Shown: positions 44,657-53,399 of the stretch, piece after piece
Numbering within the stretch: the stretch's first letter is position 1
Layout: the number at the start of each line of letters is the position of its first letter
Source: Aequorivita xiaoshiensis
GTDB lineage: Bacteria; Bacteroidota; Bacteroidia; Flavobacteriales; Flavobacteriaceae
Direction: 5' to 3'
Length of the DNA: 64,000 bases
NCBI RefSeq assembly: GCF_022008395.1
Contig: NZ_JAIRBB010000002.1
Span: 372,001 to 436,000 of the forward strand
Made by a program: the position numbers and the translations under genes
The notes under the pieces: generated by a model
Databases searched by the model: none
Seen by the model: only the letters and a program-made list of their open reading frames with translations
Told to the model about the DNA's origin: nothing

Positions 44657-45730
44657 CTGTCTACTAATCTTTGGGTCTAGCCAACCGTAAATTATATCTA
44701 CAAAAATATTGATTAATATAAACAATGTTGCAATTACTAATACTGCGCCCATTATTACAGGTAAATCTAAAGTATTTAAAGCGTTTACAATTTCTTTTCC
44801 TAACCCGTTCCAACCAAAGATGTATTCTACAAAAACAGCTCCTGCAAGCATAGAAGCAAACCAACCAGAAATAGCCGTAACTACCGGGTTTAGCGAATTT
44901 TTTAAAGCGTGGCGTTTAATGATTTGATAAAACGAAAGTCCTTTGGCTTTTGCAGTACGTATGTAATCTTGATTTAAAACTTCCAACAAGGAGTTTCGCA
45001 TTAACTGACTAACAACTGCAAGTGGGCGAATACCTAAAACTACGGCAGGTAAAATCAAATTTTTCCACTGAATGTATTTACCATTCCCAAAATCATCAAC
45101 TTCATATAGGCTTCCTGTCATATTTAAGTTTGTGTATTTGTGTAGTACAAATCCGAAAACCCAAGCGAATATAATCGCACTAAAAAACGAAGGAACACTC
45201 ATTCCTAAGGTGCTTACCAATTGAATCATCTTATCGACAAATCCATCTTTGAACAACACTGAAATGATGCCCAAAAGCACTCCGATAAAAATTGCAATTA
45301 CAATGGCTGAAACTGCAAGAATAAAGGTATTTGGTAAGGTTTCGGCTATTACCTGACTCACTTCTTTTCCGTTTTTTTGAAATGATTCGCGCAAATAAGG
45401 CGTTTTAATTACAACATTTGTATTTCCTAGATTGAACAAATGAGTAGCATTGTACTTTCCTTCTTTTAAATAAGTATAATCTTCAGGATTATTACTGTGA
45501 AAGGAAATGGGTGATAAATCGTTTAAATACCGTACATATTGAACAGAAACAGGTTGATCGTAACCGTATTTCTTTTTAACGATTGCAACTTGTTCGGCGG
45601 TTTCATTTTGACCCAACATCATTCTTGCTGGATCTCCAGGAAGTATTGTAAAAAGGAGGAATATAACAGTAACAACCCCAAATAGTGTCAATACAGCGTA
45701 ACCCAATTTTTGAAGAATATACTTTACCAC
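44654..45730 (-). CDS. ABC transporter permease (DppB/OppB-like)
   Basis: A 358-residue inner-membrane permease of the peptide/nickel ABC importer type. N-terminal first helix and ILPGDPARMMLGQNETAEQ are characteristic of DppB; the BPD_transp_1 domain (about 130-355) contains six helices and the EAA-like loop LRRN-type segment VVSQLMRNSLLEVLNQDYIRTAKAKGLS that contacts the ATPase. No DppC, ATPase or solute-binding protein is adjacent. The start is GTG, overlapping the stop of the DoxX-family fusion gene by one base, so both are co-translated. Confidence 0.9.
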   Translation of the reverse strand: MVKYILQKLGYAVLTLFGVVTVIFLLFTILPGDPARMMLGQNETAEQVAIVKKKYGYDQPVSVQYVRYLNDLSPISFHSNNPEDYTYLKEGKYNATHLFNLGNTNVVIKTPYLRESFQKNGKEVSQVIAETLPNTFILAVSAIVIAIFIGVLLGIISVLFKDGFVDKMIQLVSTLGMSVPSFFSAIIFAWVFGFVLHKYTNLNMTGSLYEVDDFGNGKYIQWKNLILPAVVLGIRPLAVVSQLMRNSLLEVLNQDYIRTAKAKGLSFYQIIKRHALKNSLNPVVTAISGWFASMLAGAVFVEYIFGWNGLGKEIVNALNTLDLPVIMGAVLVIATLFILINIFVDIIYGWLDPKISRQ

Positions 45731-47445
45731 TAACCTTGATTTATTTGGTCCATCGTTTTAACCTCATAGATAAAGTCGTCTCCAAAAAGAATTTTTGCAT
45801 ACTCTTTTATCGTTTCGGTAAAACCAGCTTCTTTTCTTCGTTTATTAACAGTTTCAGGCTTATCGATAGGCCAAATAAAAGAACCTCTTGCATCGTCATA
45901 GCTCATTCCCTGCGTACCGTAAACTTGTGGTTTTCCTTCAAGCATTAAATACCTGTCTTCCATCATAGCCGCGGCGGTCTTTGGAATTTCACCTGCATCG
46001 GCTGCTTTTTTTACAAGCGGTAAATAATTTGGGATTTTATCAGGATTATGCTGAAGTACATTCCAAGCAACTAAACTTGACTCCTCTCCCACTACTGATT
46101 TACCTGGATAGCCATTTTCAATAAAGTATTTCTCTACAAAAATCATATTAATACTATCCAAAACCTTTTGCATTTCTGAAAGATCGCCGCTGTATTCGGC
46201 TTCACTCAATCCCATACTTTCACCAAGTTGCTTTCTTTCTTCAAAGGATCTAGTTTGCATTAGGCGTCTGTATTTTTGATCTAAGTTTCCTATGCTATCA
46301 AGACGTTGTTTTAGTGATAAATCCAATTTAGGTTTTGAAGTTTCTACTTCAGGTAACGCTAGCTTATGAGCATCATTCCAATGAAGTTTTTGCTTTATCG
46401 TTCCCTTATCCAACTCCAAGATTCCCGGATTACTTCTTACAATAGTCTTTAAAGTAGTTTCATCACAGAAGTAAAACTTAAAGTTAAGTTTATAGGTTTC
46501 CGTTAAGCTTTCAGTCATTTCTTGTGAAGAAGCAGATAGTCCAATTACATTATAACCGTTTTTAATAGCTCTATTTGTAATTTCTTTTACAGATATATAA
46601 CCGTCCTTTTCAGTGTTGGTCAAGCTATAAGCTACAATCACAATAAGATTTTCTTCATTTAAAAACTGATCAGTATAGTCTTCGCCATTTCTTTCCATGG
46701 TAAAATCGTGAATTGGCGGTACATAACCTTCTTGAATCATTTTAGTTTCGGTATTCACTAATTCTCCATCAACCTGTGGATATTCTCCATTTGTTACGAT
46801 AGTTTTTTCTTCACCATTAATATTAAATGTCCATTTGTATTCGTAAATCGGACCTGGAGCACCTTCAGGAACAGTCATACCATCCTTAATATTTGCACCA
46901 ATTTTATAAGGTCTAAAGTCTATTATGGGAAGGTGTTGTAATACGTGATACGTAATGGCCATACACCCTACAAATGTTGCGAAAATGATAATGCTACGGG
47001 TGCCTTCTGCAAAAAATGGTTTGATGTATTTACGCCCTATAAAAAGAATTATAATTAGGACTAAAAGAATAATGTCTTTGTAAAACGATTCCCAAGGAGT
47101 TAAAGGAATTGCATCTCCAAAACATCCACAATCTGTCACTTTATTGAAATAAGCCGAATAAAAGGTAAGAAAAGTGAAAAACACTATCATTAGCATTAAT
47201 GACCAGAGCGTAAACTTTTTTAAATACCCTAAGAGAAGTGCAACACCTACTAGCACCTCAAAAATTACAACGAAAATTGCAATAAGTAATGAATAAGGCA
47301 CCAAAAACCCAAGGTCTAAAACGTCTGGGGCAAAGTAATCTTGTAGTTTAAAAGCAAACCCTATAGGGTCGTTGAGTTTCACCAAGCCGCTTATAATAAA
47401 CAAGGCCCCAACCAATATTCTAGATATTCCAACTAATATTTTCAT
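45730..47445 (-). CDS. DoxX/MauE-like membrane protein fused to thioredoxin-like and DUF6624 domains
   Basis: A 571-residue protein. The first part (about 1-175) has four or five membrane helices and is the DoxX/BT_3928 type (RILVGALFIISGLVKLNDPIGFAFKL; FNKVTDCGCFGDAIPLTPWE with the conserved CGCFG). A middle extracytoplasmic part (about 185-370) looks thioredoxin-like but lacks a CxxC (FYFCDETTLKTIVRSNPGILEL). The C-terminal 195 residues match DUF6624 (DQKYRRLMQ; LVAWNVLQHNPDKIPNYLPL; MMEDRYLMLEGKPQVYGTQ). The first two parts are a common Bacteroidota protein; the DUF6624 extension is not usual as far as I know. Co-translated with the ABC permease. Confidence 0.83.
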   Translation of the reverse strand: MKILVGISRILVGALFIISGLVKLNDPIGFAFKLQDYFAPDVLDLGFLVPYSLLIAIFVVIFEVLVGVALLLGYLKKFTLWSLMLMIVFFTFLTFYSAYFNKVTDCGCFGDAIPLTPWESFYKDIILLVLIIILFIGRKYIKPFFAEGTRSIIIFATFVGCMAITYHVLQHLPIIDFRPYKIGANIKDGMTVPEGAPGPIYEYKWTFNINGEEKTIVTNGEYPQVDGELVNTETKMIQEGYVPPIHDFTMERNGEDYTDQFLNEENLIVIVAYSLTNTEKDGYISVKEITNRAIKNGYNVIGLSASSQEMTESLTETYKLNFKFYFCDETTLKTIVRSNPGILELDKGTIKQKLHWNDAHKLALPEVETSKPKLDLSLKQRLDSIGNLDQKYRRLMQTRSFEERKQLGESMGLSEAEYSGDLSEMQKVLDSINMIFVEKYFIENGYPGKSVVGEESSLVAWNVLQHNPDKIPNYLPLVKKAADAGEIPKTAAAMMEDRYLMLEGKPQVYGTQGMSYDDARGSFIWPIDKPETVNKRRKEAGFTETIKEYAKILFGDDFIYEVKTMDQINQG

Positions 47446-47599
47446 TTACTTTATTTTACTTAAATTAACTTTAGATATATATAAATTTTACTTTCTTAAT
47501 TACTGGTATTATATCTTAAACCACAAAAATTTAAAATTTCAAGCACCAAATTCCAAAACTAAATTATATTAAAATTTTTGCTTAAGATTAAATTTATCT

Positions 47600-47938
47600 C
47601 TACTCAAACTTTTTAATTATTCTAGATAATATTTTTGTTATTTCTTCAGATTCATTAATTAACTATTTAATTTCCATAATACCTGAATTCGCTTCCTTTA
47701 ATAATAATAATAATAACCAATATCTAGATTCTTTAGTTTCCTTTATAGCTATCTTTAATCTAAATACAAAATCTCTATCACCTAGTTTTTCATTTGCTTC
47801 AATATAATTAGCTCCAACAGAACCCGACGATTTAATCAATTGTTTACCATCTTCAACATTTGCGGTTGTATACTTTATAGATTGAACGAGTATACGACAT
47901 TCATTTGCAAATTGAAAAGCTCTTTCTTCTAAATCATA
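47600..47938 (-). pseudogene. broken four-helix-bundle (S23/IVP-like) gene
   Basis: On the minus strand one frame reads YDLEERAFQFANECR, then VEDGKQLIKSSGSVGANYIEANEKLGDRDFVFRLKIA and KETKESRYWLLLLLLKEANSG, which is the S23-type four-helix bundle. A TAG interrupts it after MEIK, after which the frame resumes (LINESEEITKILSRIIKKFE). A TAA directly precedes the first recognisable residue and no start codon remains. The run of six Leu comes from repeated TTATTA-type codons. This is a decayed second copy of the family present intact at 39038-39397. Together with AT-rich flanks it fills the 556-base gap between 47446 and 48001. Confidence 0.8.
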
Positions 47939-47950
47939 TTATGCACTCAC

Positions 47951-47990
47951 TTTTTGGAATTTAAATTTTTAGTTTTTGGAATTTAAATTA
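47951..47990. repeat. 22-bp spaced direct repeat beside the S23 pseudogene
   Basis: TTTTTGGAATTTAAATT occurs at 47951 and again at 47973. It lies between the decayed S23 gene and the DUF1599 gene. The spacing of 22 is three heptamers plus one base, so it may be a decayed relative of the 7-bp arrays. Confidence 0.45.
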
Positions 47991-48001
47991 TGTAATTTTT
48001 G

Positions 48002-48541
48002 CTAATTTTCATTTAAATGAATAAGCGCAAAAATTGCATAATTTATCATATCCTGATAATTGGCGTCAATCCCTTCAGACACCAATGTTTTCCCGCTATT
48101 ATTTTCAATTTGTTTTACGCGAAGTAGTTTTTGAAGAATCAAATCTGTTAACGAACTCACCCTCATATCCCGCCAAGCTTCTCCGTAATCGTGATTTTTA
48201 TCCATCATGAGTTGTTTGGTTTGGGCTATGTGTTTGTCGTATAATTCTACCGCCTCATCAACCAAAAGATCGGGCTGCTCCACAACACCTTTTTCCAATT
48301 GAATAAGCGCCATAATTGAGTAATTTACAATTCCGATAAACTCACTCGTTTGACCTTCGGCAATTTTTTGTTCTTTATTTTCTTGTAATCCGCGAATACG
48401 TTGTGCTTTAATAAAAATTTGATCGGTTAGTGAAGGAAGTCGAAGAATTCGCCACGCACTTCCGTAGTCGTGCATTTTATTGATAAACAGCTCCCTACAT
48501 TTTTCTACTTGTTCGCTGTATTGTTTTGATGTCTTTGCCAT
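48002..48541 (-). CDS. DUF1599 family protein with two repeats of the domain
   Basis: About 179 residues from the ATG at 48541 (MAKTSKQYSEQVEKC); a longer form from 48586 is in frame but would leave almost no room for the divergent folP promoter. Two similar copies of the domain are visible: KMHDYGSAWRILRLPSLTDQIFIKAQRIRGLQE (first half) and KNHDYGEAWRDMRVSSLTDLILQKLLRVKQIEN (second half). The function is unknown; the fold is likely helical with conserved acidic residues reminiscent of MazG-like nucleotide pyrophosphatases. It diverges from folP, as is common in Bacteroidota. Confidence 0.87.
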   Translation of the reverse strand: MAKTSKQYSEQVEKCRELFINKMHDYGSAWRILRLPSLTDQIFIKAQRIRGLQENKEQKIAEGQTSEFIGIVNYSIMALIQLEKGVVEQPDLLVDEAVELYDKHIAQTKQLMMDKNHDYGEAWRDMRVSSLTDLILQKLLRVKQIENNSGKTLVSEGIDANYQDMINYAIFALIHLNEN

Positions 48542-48595
48542 TCGTAAATTGTAAGATTTTGCGTAAATTTCGGGTAAATAAATCAATTTAGAAAA

Positions 48596-49435
48596 TTGCA
48601 GACCCTTAATTGCCGCGGCAAGCTCATAGACCTTAGCATCCCAAAAGTAATGGGAATTATAAACGTTACTACCGATTCGTTTTATGACGGTGGAAAAACG
48701 ACTACTAAAAACAATATCTTAAGTCAGGCCGAAAATATGCTTTTGGATGGCGCAACATTTTTAGACATAGGTGGTTACAGCACCCGACCTGGTGCAAATG
48801 AAGTTTCAGAAACAGAAGAAGTTAAAAGAGTTACCGAAGCAATAGCCCTTATTCTTAAGAAGTTTCCTGAAGCAATAATTTCAGTGGATACTTTCCGAAG
48901 TGCAGTAGCAAAAAAAGCCGTTGAAGCAGGAGCCGCAATAGTAAACGACGTTTCTGGTGGAACTTTAGATTCAGAAATGTACACTACTGTAGGAAAATTA
49001 AAAGTGCCTTATATTTTAATGCATATGCGGGGTACTCCTGAAACAATGAGTACACTTACCGATTATGAAAATGTAACTATTGAAGTTATAAAAGACCTTG
49101 CGTCAAAAATTGCCTTAGCCCGTGCAGAAGGTATAAACGATGTAATTTCCGACCCTGGATTTGGTTTTGCAAAAACACGAGAGCAGAATTTTGAAGTCTT
49201 AAACAACCTTGAGCTATTTCAAAACCTCGAGATTCCACTATTATCTGGAGTTTCTAGAAAATCCTTCATTTACAAAACGCTAGACACCACTCCAGAACAT
49301 GCTTTAAACGGGACTACTTTTGTAAATACCGTTTCACTTATGAAAGGAGCATCTATTTTACGAGTTCACGATGTAAATGAAGCTGTAGAATGCGTAAAGC
49401 TTTGGAGTGCAGTTAATGGAGTTAAACATTACTGA
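48596..49435 (+). CDS. folP: dihydropteroate synthase
   Basis: Joins 7,8-dihydropterin pyrophosphate and p-aminobenzoate to dihydropteroate in folate synthesis. A 279-residue TIM barrel with MGIINVTTDSFYDGG, GGYSTRPGA, SVDTFRS, IVNDVSGG, ILMHMRGTPETM, DPGFGFAKT and SGVSRKSFI, all in the expected order. The start must be TTG at 48596: the first ATG is inside the first conserved strand. It is the target family of sulfonamides. It precedes cdaA by 124 bases on the same strand. Confidence 0.96.
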   Translation: MQTLNCRGKLIDLSIPKVMGIINVTTDSFYDGGKTTTKNNILSQAENMLLDGATFLDIGGYSTRPGANEVSETEEVKRVTEAIALILKKFPEAIISVDTFRSAVAKKAVEAGAAIVNDVSGGTLDSEMYTTVGKLKVPYILMHMRGTPETMSTLTDYENVTIEVIKDLASKIALARAEGINDVISDPGFGFAKTREQNFEVLNNLELFQNLEIPLLSGVSRKSFIYKTLDTTPEHALNGTTFVNTVSLMKGASILRVHDVNEAVECVKLWSAVNGVKHY

Positions 49436-49559
49436 TAATTAGACAAAATTATCTAGATTTTCTGTAACGAAGTATTATAAATTTTCTAACTTTCAAAATG
49501 TACTTAAGACTGAAACATAAAATCAATTTTTAAAGTACTTTTACAAAAAATACAGCCCT

Positions 49560-50333
49560 TTGGATTTTCTGGATATTCGAATTTTAGACATCGTAGATAT
49601 AGTACTAGTTGCAGTGCTATTATACTATATCTATAACCTAGTAAAAGGTACTGTTGCCATCAATATCTTGGTGGGTATAATTATAATTTATACCATTTAT
49701 GTTGTAACTCAACTTTTAGAAATGGAGTTACTCAGCCAAATATTAGGAGGATTCTTAGGTGTTGGGATGTTCGCCTTGGTAGTTGTTTTCCAACCTGAAA
49801 TTAGGAAGTTTCTTTTAATGCTTGGCTCTACAAATTTTAAAGCCCGTCGGAAGTTCTTCCAACGTTTTAATTTTTCTTCTGCCGATTCTGGCCCCTTTAT
49901 AGATATCGATGCTATTGTAAATGCTTGTAAAAAAATGGCAACCACCAATACGGGAGCTTTAATTGTAATACAGCGTAACAACAGTTTAGATTTTGTAAAA
50001 GACACAGGAGATAAAATGAATGTAGAGGTGAATCAACCCATTATAGAAAGCATCTTCTACAAGAACAGCCCTTTACACGATGGTGCCATGATAATAGAAG
50101 AGAATAGAATTACGGCAACCCGAATAATTTTACCTGTTTCCAACGATAGAAGTATTCCTCTACGATTTGGTTTGCGGCATCGTGCAGCGGTTGGCATTAC
50201 CGAAAAAACGGATGCTGTTTGTTTGGTTGTTTCGGAGGAAAACGGAAAAATTTCTTATCTAAAAGACGGTGACTTCGTACTTTACGAAAACACCGATGAA
50301 TTGAAAAAACTGTTGAAAAAAGATTTAAGCTAA
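49560..50333 (+). CDS. cdaA: diadenylate cyclase (c-di-AMP synthase), CdaA type
   Basis: Makes cyclic di-AMP from two ATP. A 257-residue protein with three N-terminal membrane helices (about 10-30, 36-55, 60-80), a short coiled or charged linker and the DAC domain (about 100-240). Catalytic motifs DGA (SPLHDGAMII) and RHR (FGLRHRAAVGITE) are intact. The start is TTG at 49560 (MDFLDIRILDIVDI); no earlier ATG gives this conserved N-terminus. The link with folP upstream is a common gene order in Bacteroidota. Confidence 0.94.
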   Translation: MDFLDIRILDIVDIVLVAVLLYYIYNLVKGTVAINILVGIIIIYTIYVVTQLLEMELLSQILGGFLGVGMFALVVVFQPEIRKFLLMLGSTNFKARRKFFQRFNFSSADSGPFIDIDAIVNACKKMATTNTGALIVIQRNNSLDFVKDTGDKMNVEVNQPIIESIFYKNSPLHDGAMIIEENRITATRIILPVSNDRSIPLRFGLRHRAAVGITEKTDAVCLVVSEENGKISYLKDGDFVLYENTDELKKLLKKDLS

Positions 50334-50359
50334 AAACCTAAATCTAAGTATAAATAAAA

Positions 50360-50703
50360 AAGCAGGCCTATAAGCCGGGTTCTGTTACTACTTCAATTTC
50401 ATCAAAATAGCACCTTATCATTTATCTAGACGTGTCGTTACCGAGACGCTCAATCTGTCTACCCTCCTGCATCGGGCGGGTACCCTTATCCGAAAACGGA
50501 ACGCAAGTTTACGTGACATTTCACCGCATAGAGTTTACCTGGTTTCACTACAGCATTACCTGTACATACTTTCTGTTGCACTTGTCCTAAAATTCTTACC
50601 TACGCAAGAATAGTGACGGCTGTTAGCCGCTATGCTTCCCTGTGGTGTCCGGACTTTCCTCCCTCCCAATTAAAATCGGGACGACGATAAGGCGGCCTGC
50701 TGT
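50360..50703 (-). ncRNA. rnpB: RNase P RNA (bacterial class A)
   Basis: On the minus strand the RNA begins AGCAGGCCGCC and ends GGCCTGCT, forming the P1 helix. The conserved core GAGGAAAGTCCGGAC lies near the 5' end (about 50645-50670) and ACAGAACCCGGCTTATAGG near the 3' end. Other elements (GGTAAACTC, GAGGGTAGACAGA near 50455) match RNase P RNA. It processes the 5' ends of tRNA precursors with RnpA. A promoter (-7 TACTTTTG) is at 50705-50712. The P1 helix followed by a T run (50351-50359) ends the transcript. Confidence 0.97.
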
Positions 50704-50704
50704 G

Positions 50705-50712
50705 CAAAAGTA
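50705..50712 (-). promoter_or_regulatory. rnpB: -7 box of the rnpB promoter
   Basis: On the minus strand TACTTTTG matches TAnnTTTG and lies directly before the RNA 5' end, as expected. A TTTTC block 21 bases upstream is a weak -33. Confidence 0.65.
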
Positions 50713-50776
50713 CTCCAATGTTAATAAATATGAGAAAATACGAGCATCTATTTTTTTAAAACCCGATACACATCTT

Positions 50777-50784
50777 TATATTTG
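50777..50784 (+). promoter_or_regulatory. dnaX: -7 box candidate for dnaX
   Basis: TATATTTG matches TAnnTTTG and is 65 bases before the dnaX ATG. No clear -33 TTTG is seen, only T-rich sequence. Confidence 0.5.
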
Positions 50785-50848
50785 CTACCAAGTCATAATT
50801 TATAGTTCAGAAATGTAATACTGAATTTTAAAAACGACTATTTTAACT

Positions 50849-52669
50849 ATGGAACACTTCATTGTATCAGCCCGAAAATACCGCCCTGCCACTTTTAAAG
50901 ATGTAGTTGGGCAACAGGCCATTACCAATACTTTGGATAACGCCATAGAAAACAACCACCTAGCGCAAGCATTACTTTTTACGGGACCAAGAGGTGTTGG
51001 AAAAACTACTTGTGCTCGTATCCTTGCCAAGAAGATTAACCAAGACGGCACTGAAAAGGAAGATGAAGATTTCGCTTTCAATATTTTTGAATTGGATGCG
51101 GCATCAAATAACTCGGTTGATGATATTCGTAATCTTATAGACCAGGTTCGAATTCCACCTCAAGTTGGAAAATACAAGGTTTATATTATAGATGAGGTTC
51201 ATATGCTGTCTTCAGCAGCATTCAACGCGTTCCTAAAAACCCTTGAAGAACCGCCAAAACACGCTATATTTATACTTGCTACTACCGAAAAACACAAGAT
51301 AATTCCTACCATTCTCTCTCGTTGTCAGATTTTCGATTTCAGAAGAATTGGCGTTAACGATATTAAAGGTCACTTAGCCGATGTAGCCAAGGCAGAAGGA
51401 ATAGACGCAGAAGATGATGCGCTTCACATTATTGCGCAAAAAGCAGATGGCGCATTACGTGACGCACTGTCAATTTTTGATAGGGTGGTGAGTTTTGCAG
51501 GAAAAAAATTAACGCGTGAAGCTGTTACCGAAAACTTAAATGTTCTTGATTATACGTGGTATTTTCAAATCACCGATTTGTTACTGCAAAACAATATACC
51601 GCAAGTTTTAGTTACTTATAACGATATTCTCGCAAAAGGATTTGACGGTCACCATTTTGTAATGGGGCTTGCATCTCACTTTAGAGACTTGATGGTTTGT
51701 AAAAACCAAGAAACAATACAACTCCTTGAAGTTGGAGAGCAAGTAAAGAAAATGTATCTAGAGCAGTCTATAAAAACAAGCGCTCAATTTTTAATGGATG
51801 CTATAGAAATCGCTAACACCTGCGATTTAAAGTATAAAAACAGCCAGAATCAGCGACTCCTTGTTGAACTCTGCCTAATGCAACTTGCTTCCTTGACTTT
51901 TCAGGGTGAAAAAAAAAACTCTAGTAACGGGCAACGCTTCGTAATAGCTCCCTCCTATTTTAAATCGGACGAATTTACTTCAAAGAGAATAACTTCTGCT
52001 GGAAGTATTACCCCTAAGCCATTTAAGAAAATTGATGCGGACAATACAAATCAGCAGGAAGTTGCACCTTCTCGAACTGAAGAAAACCAACCTAAAGTTC
52101 AAGAGCCTACTACAAACATTACTTCTGTAAAGGCTGAAACTTCAACTAAAAAAGAGGCTGCCACTATTCAAGAAGTAGCACAGCCCGATATAGCAACTAA
52201 ACGAAATGCAAGAAAAGTTTCTGCATTATCGTTAAAAAGCATTCAGAAAAAACAAGAGTTAAAACAAGAATTAGAAGCTAATCAACCTAAAGAGGAAGAT
52301 CTTCCGGTGAATAATTTTACCGAAGAAGAGATGCTTACGTATTGGGATAAATATACCAAAAAGGTGGAAAAAGACGGGAAATTTAACCTGCTTTCTCACT
52401 TAACAATGGGTACCCCAAGATTGGAGGGAGCGATAATTCATCTTGAATTTCCAAATCATACCATAAAAACTGAAGTTGAACGCGCCAAATACGATTTACT
52501 TGGGTATCTGCGTGAAAAACTTCAAAATTACGAGATTGATTTAGATATCACAGTAAACGAAACCACTGAAAAGCGTTATGTTTACTCAACGCGAGAGAAA
52601 TTCGAGAAAATGAAGGAAATAAATCCTGCTTTAGAACGACTTAGACAGGAATTTGATTTAGATATATAA
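50849..52669 (+). CDS. dnaX: DNA polymerase III subunit gamma/tau
   Basis: The clamp-loader ATPase of the replicative polymerase. A 606-residue protein: AAA+ module with Walker A GPRGVGKTT (about 46-54), Walker B and DExx-type VYIIDEVHMLS, sensor 1 ILATTEKHKI, SRC arginine finger motif TILSRCQIFDF, then lid and collar domains (to about 360), a Lys/Glu/Gln-rich linker (about 380-480) and a C-terminal domain (about 490-606). The zinc-binding loop with four Cys that normally follows Walker A is missing: residues 63-76 read INQDGTEKEDEDFA. No frameshift slip site for a short gamma form was noticed. Confidence 0.96.
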   Translation: MEHFIVSARKYRPATFKDVVGQQAITNTLDNAIENNHLAQALLFTGPRGVGKTTCARILAKKINQDGTEKEDEDFAFNIFELDAASNNSVDDIRNLIDQVRIPPQVGKYKVYIIDEVHMLSSAAFNAFLKTLEEPPKHAIFILATTEKHKIIPTILSRCQIFDFRRIGVNDIKGHLADVAKAEGIDAEDDALHIIAQKADGALRDALSIFDRVVSFAGKKLTREAVTENLNVLDYTWYFQITDLLLQNNIPQVLVTYNDILAKGFDGHHFVMGLASHFRDLMVCKNQETIQLLEVGEQVKKMYLEQSIKTSAQFLMDAIEIANTCDLKYKNSQNQRLLVELCLMQLASLTFQGEKKNSSNGQRFVIAPSYFKSDEFTSKRITSAGSITPKPFKKIDADNTNQQEVAPSRTEENQPKVQEPTTNITSVKAETSTKKEAATIQEVAQPDIATKRNARKVSALSLKSIQKKQELKQELEANQPKEEDLPVNNFTEEEMLTYWDKYTKKVEKDGKFNLLSHLTMGTPRLEGAIIHLEFPNHTIKTEVERAKYDLLGYLREKLQNYEIDLDITVNETTEKRYVYSTREKFEKMKEINPALERLRQEFDLDI

Positions 52670-52796
52670 CTAGAGTAAATTCGAACAACAATTTGGTAGC
52701 TATAAAGTACAATAGTGATAGATTTTAAATGACACCACTCTTTAAGCGTGGACAAATAAAATTTTAATACCGTAAAATTATAACGATTAAAAAAAT

Positions 52797-53378
52797 ATGT
52801 TAGGCTTAAAACTTCCCACAGACCCTCGTTGGGTAAATATTGTTGAAAAGAACATAGAAGATATTCTTTCAGATCACGCTTGGTGCGAACAAAAGGCGGC
52901 ATCTACGGCTGTTTCTTTAATAGTGAGTTTCCCTGAATACACCGAACTTACACAAGAGATGATTGCTTTGGTAAAGGAAGAAATCAGCCATTTTAAAATG
53001 GTTCACGATAAAATTTTGGAAAGAGGTTGGGTATTAGGTCGCGATAGAAAAGATGACTATGTTGTTCAGATATTAAAGTTTTTTCCAAAAGGAGGGAGCC
53101 GCACCACACAACTTGTTCATAGGCTACTTTATGCTGCACTTATTGAAGCTAGAAGCTGCGAACGCTTTAGATTATTAAGTGAAGAACTTGAAGACAAAGA
53201 ACTAGCCGAATTTTATAGAAAATTAATGGTTAGTGAAGCAAATCACTATACAATGTTCCTTGGTTTCGCACGTCAATACGGTAACAGAAAAGAGGTTGAT
53301 CAAAAATGGAATGATCTTTTAAGCTATGAAGCTGAAGTAATGAAAAACTTGGGAAAGCATCAATCCATTCACGGATAA
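52797..53378 (+). CDS. miaE: tRNA-(ms2io6A)-hydroxylase
   Basis: A 193-residue non-haem di-iron enzyme that hydroxylates the isopentenyl side chain of 2-methylthio-N6-isopentenyladenosine at tRNA position 37. The carboxylate-His ligand pattern of a ferritin-like four-helix bundle is visible: an ExxxH-type KEEISHFKMVH (about 60-70), EARSCERFRLLSEEL (about 117-131) and SEANHYTMFLGFAR (about 145-158). Cytoplasmic. Between dnaX and a CLC channel gene on the same strand. Confidence 0.92.
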   Translation: MLGLKLPTDPRWVNIVEKNIEDILSDHAWCEQKAASTAVSLIVSFPEYTELTQEMIALVKEEISHFKMVHDKILERGWVLGRDRKDDYVVQILKFFPKGGSRTTQLVHRLLYAALIEARSCERFRLLSEELEDKELAEFYRKLMVSEANHYTMFLGFARQYGNRKEVDQKWNDLLSYEAEVMKNLGKHQSIHG

Positions 53379-53399
53379 ATAATTTAGCCCCCCTTCCAA

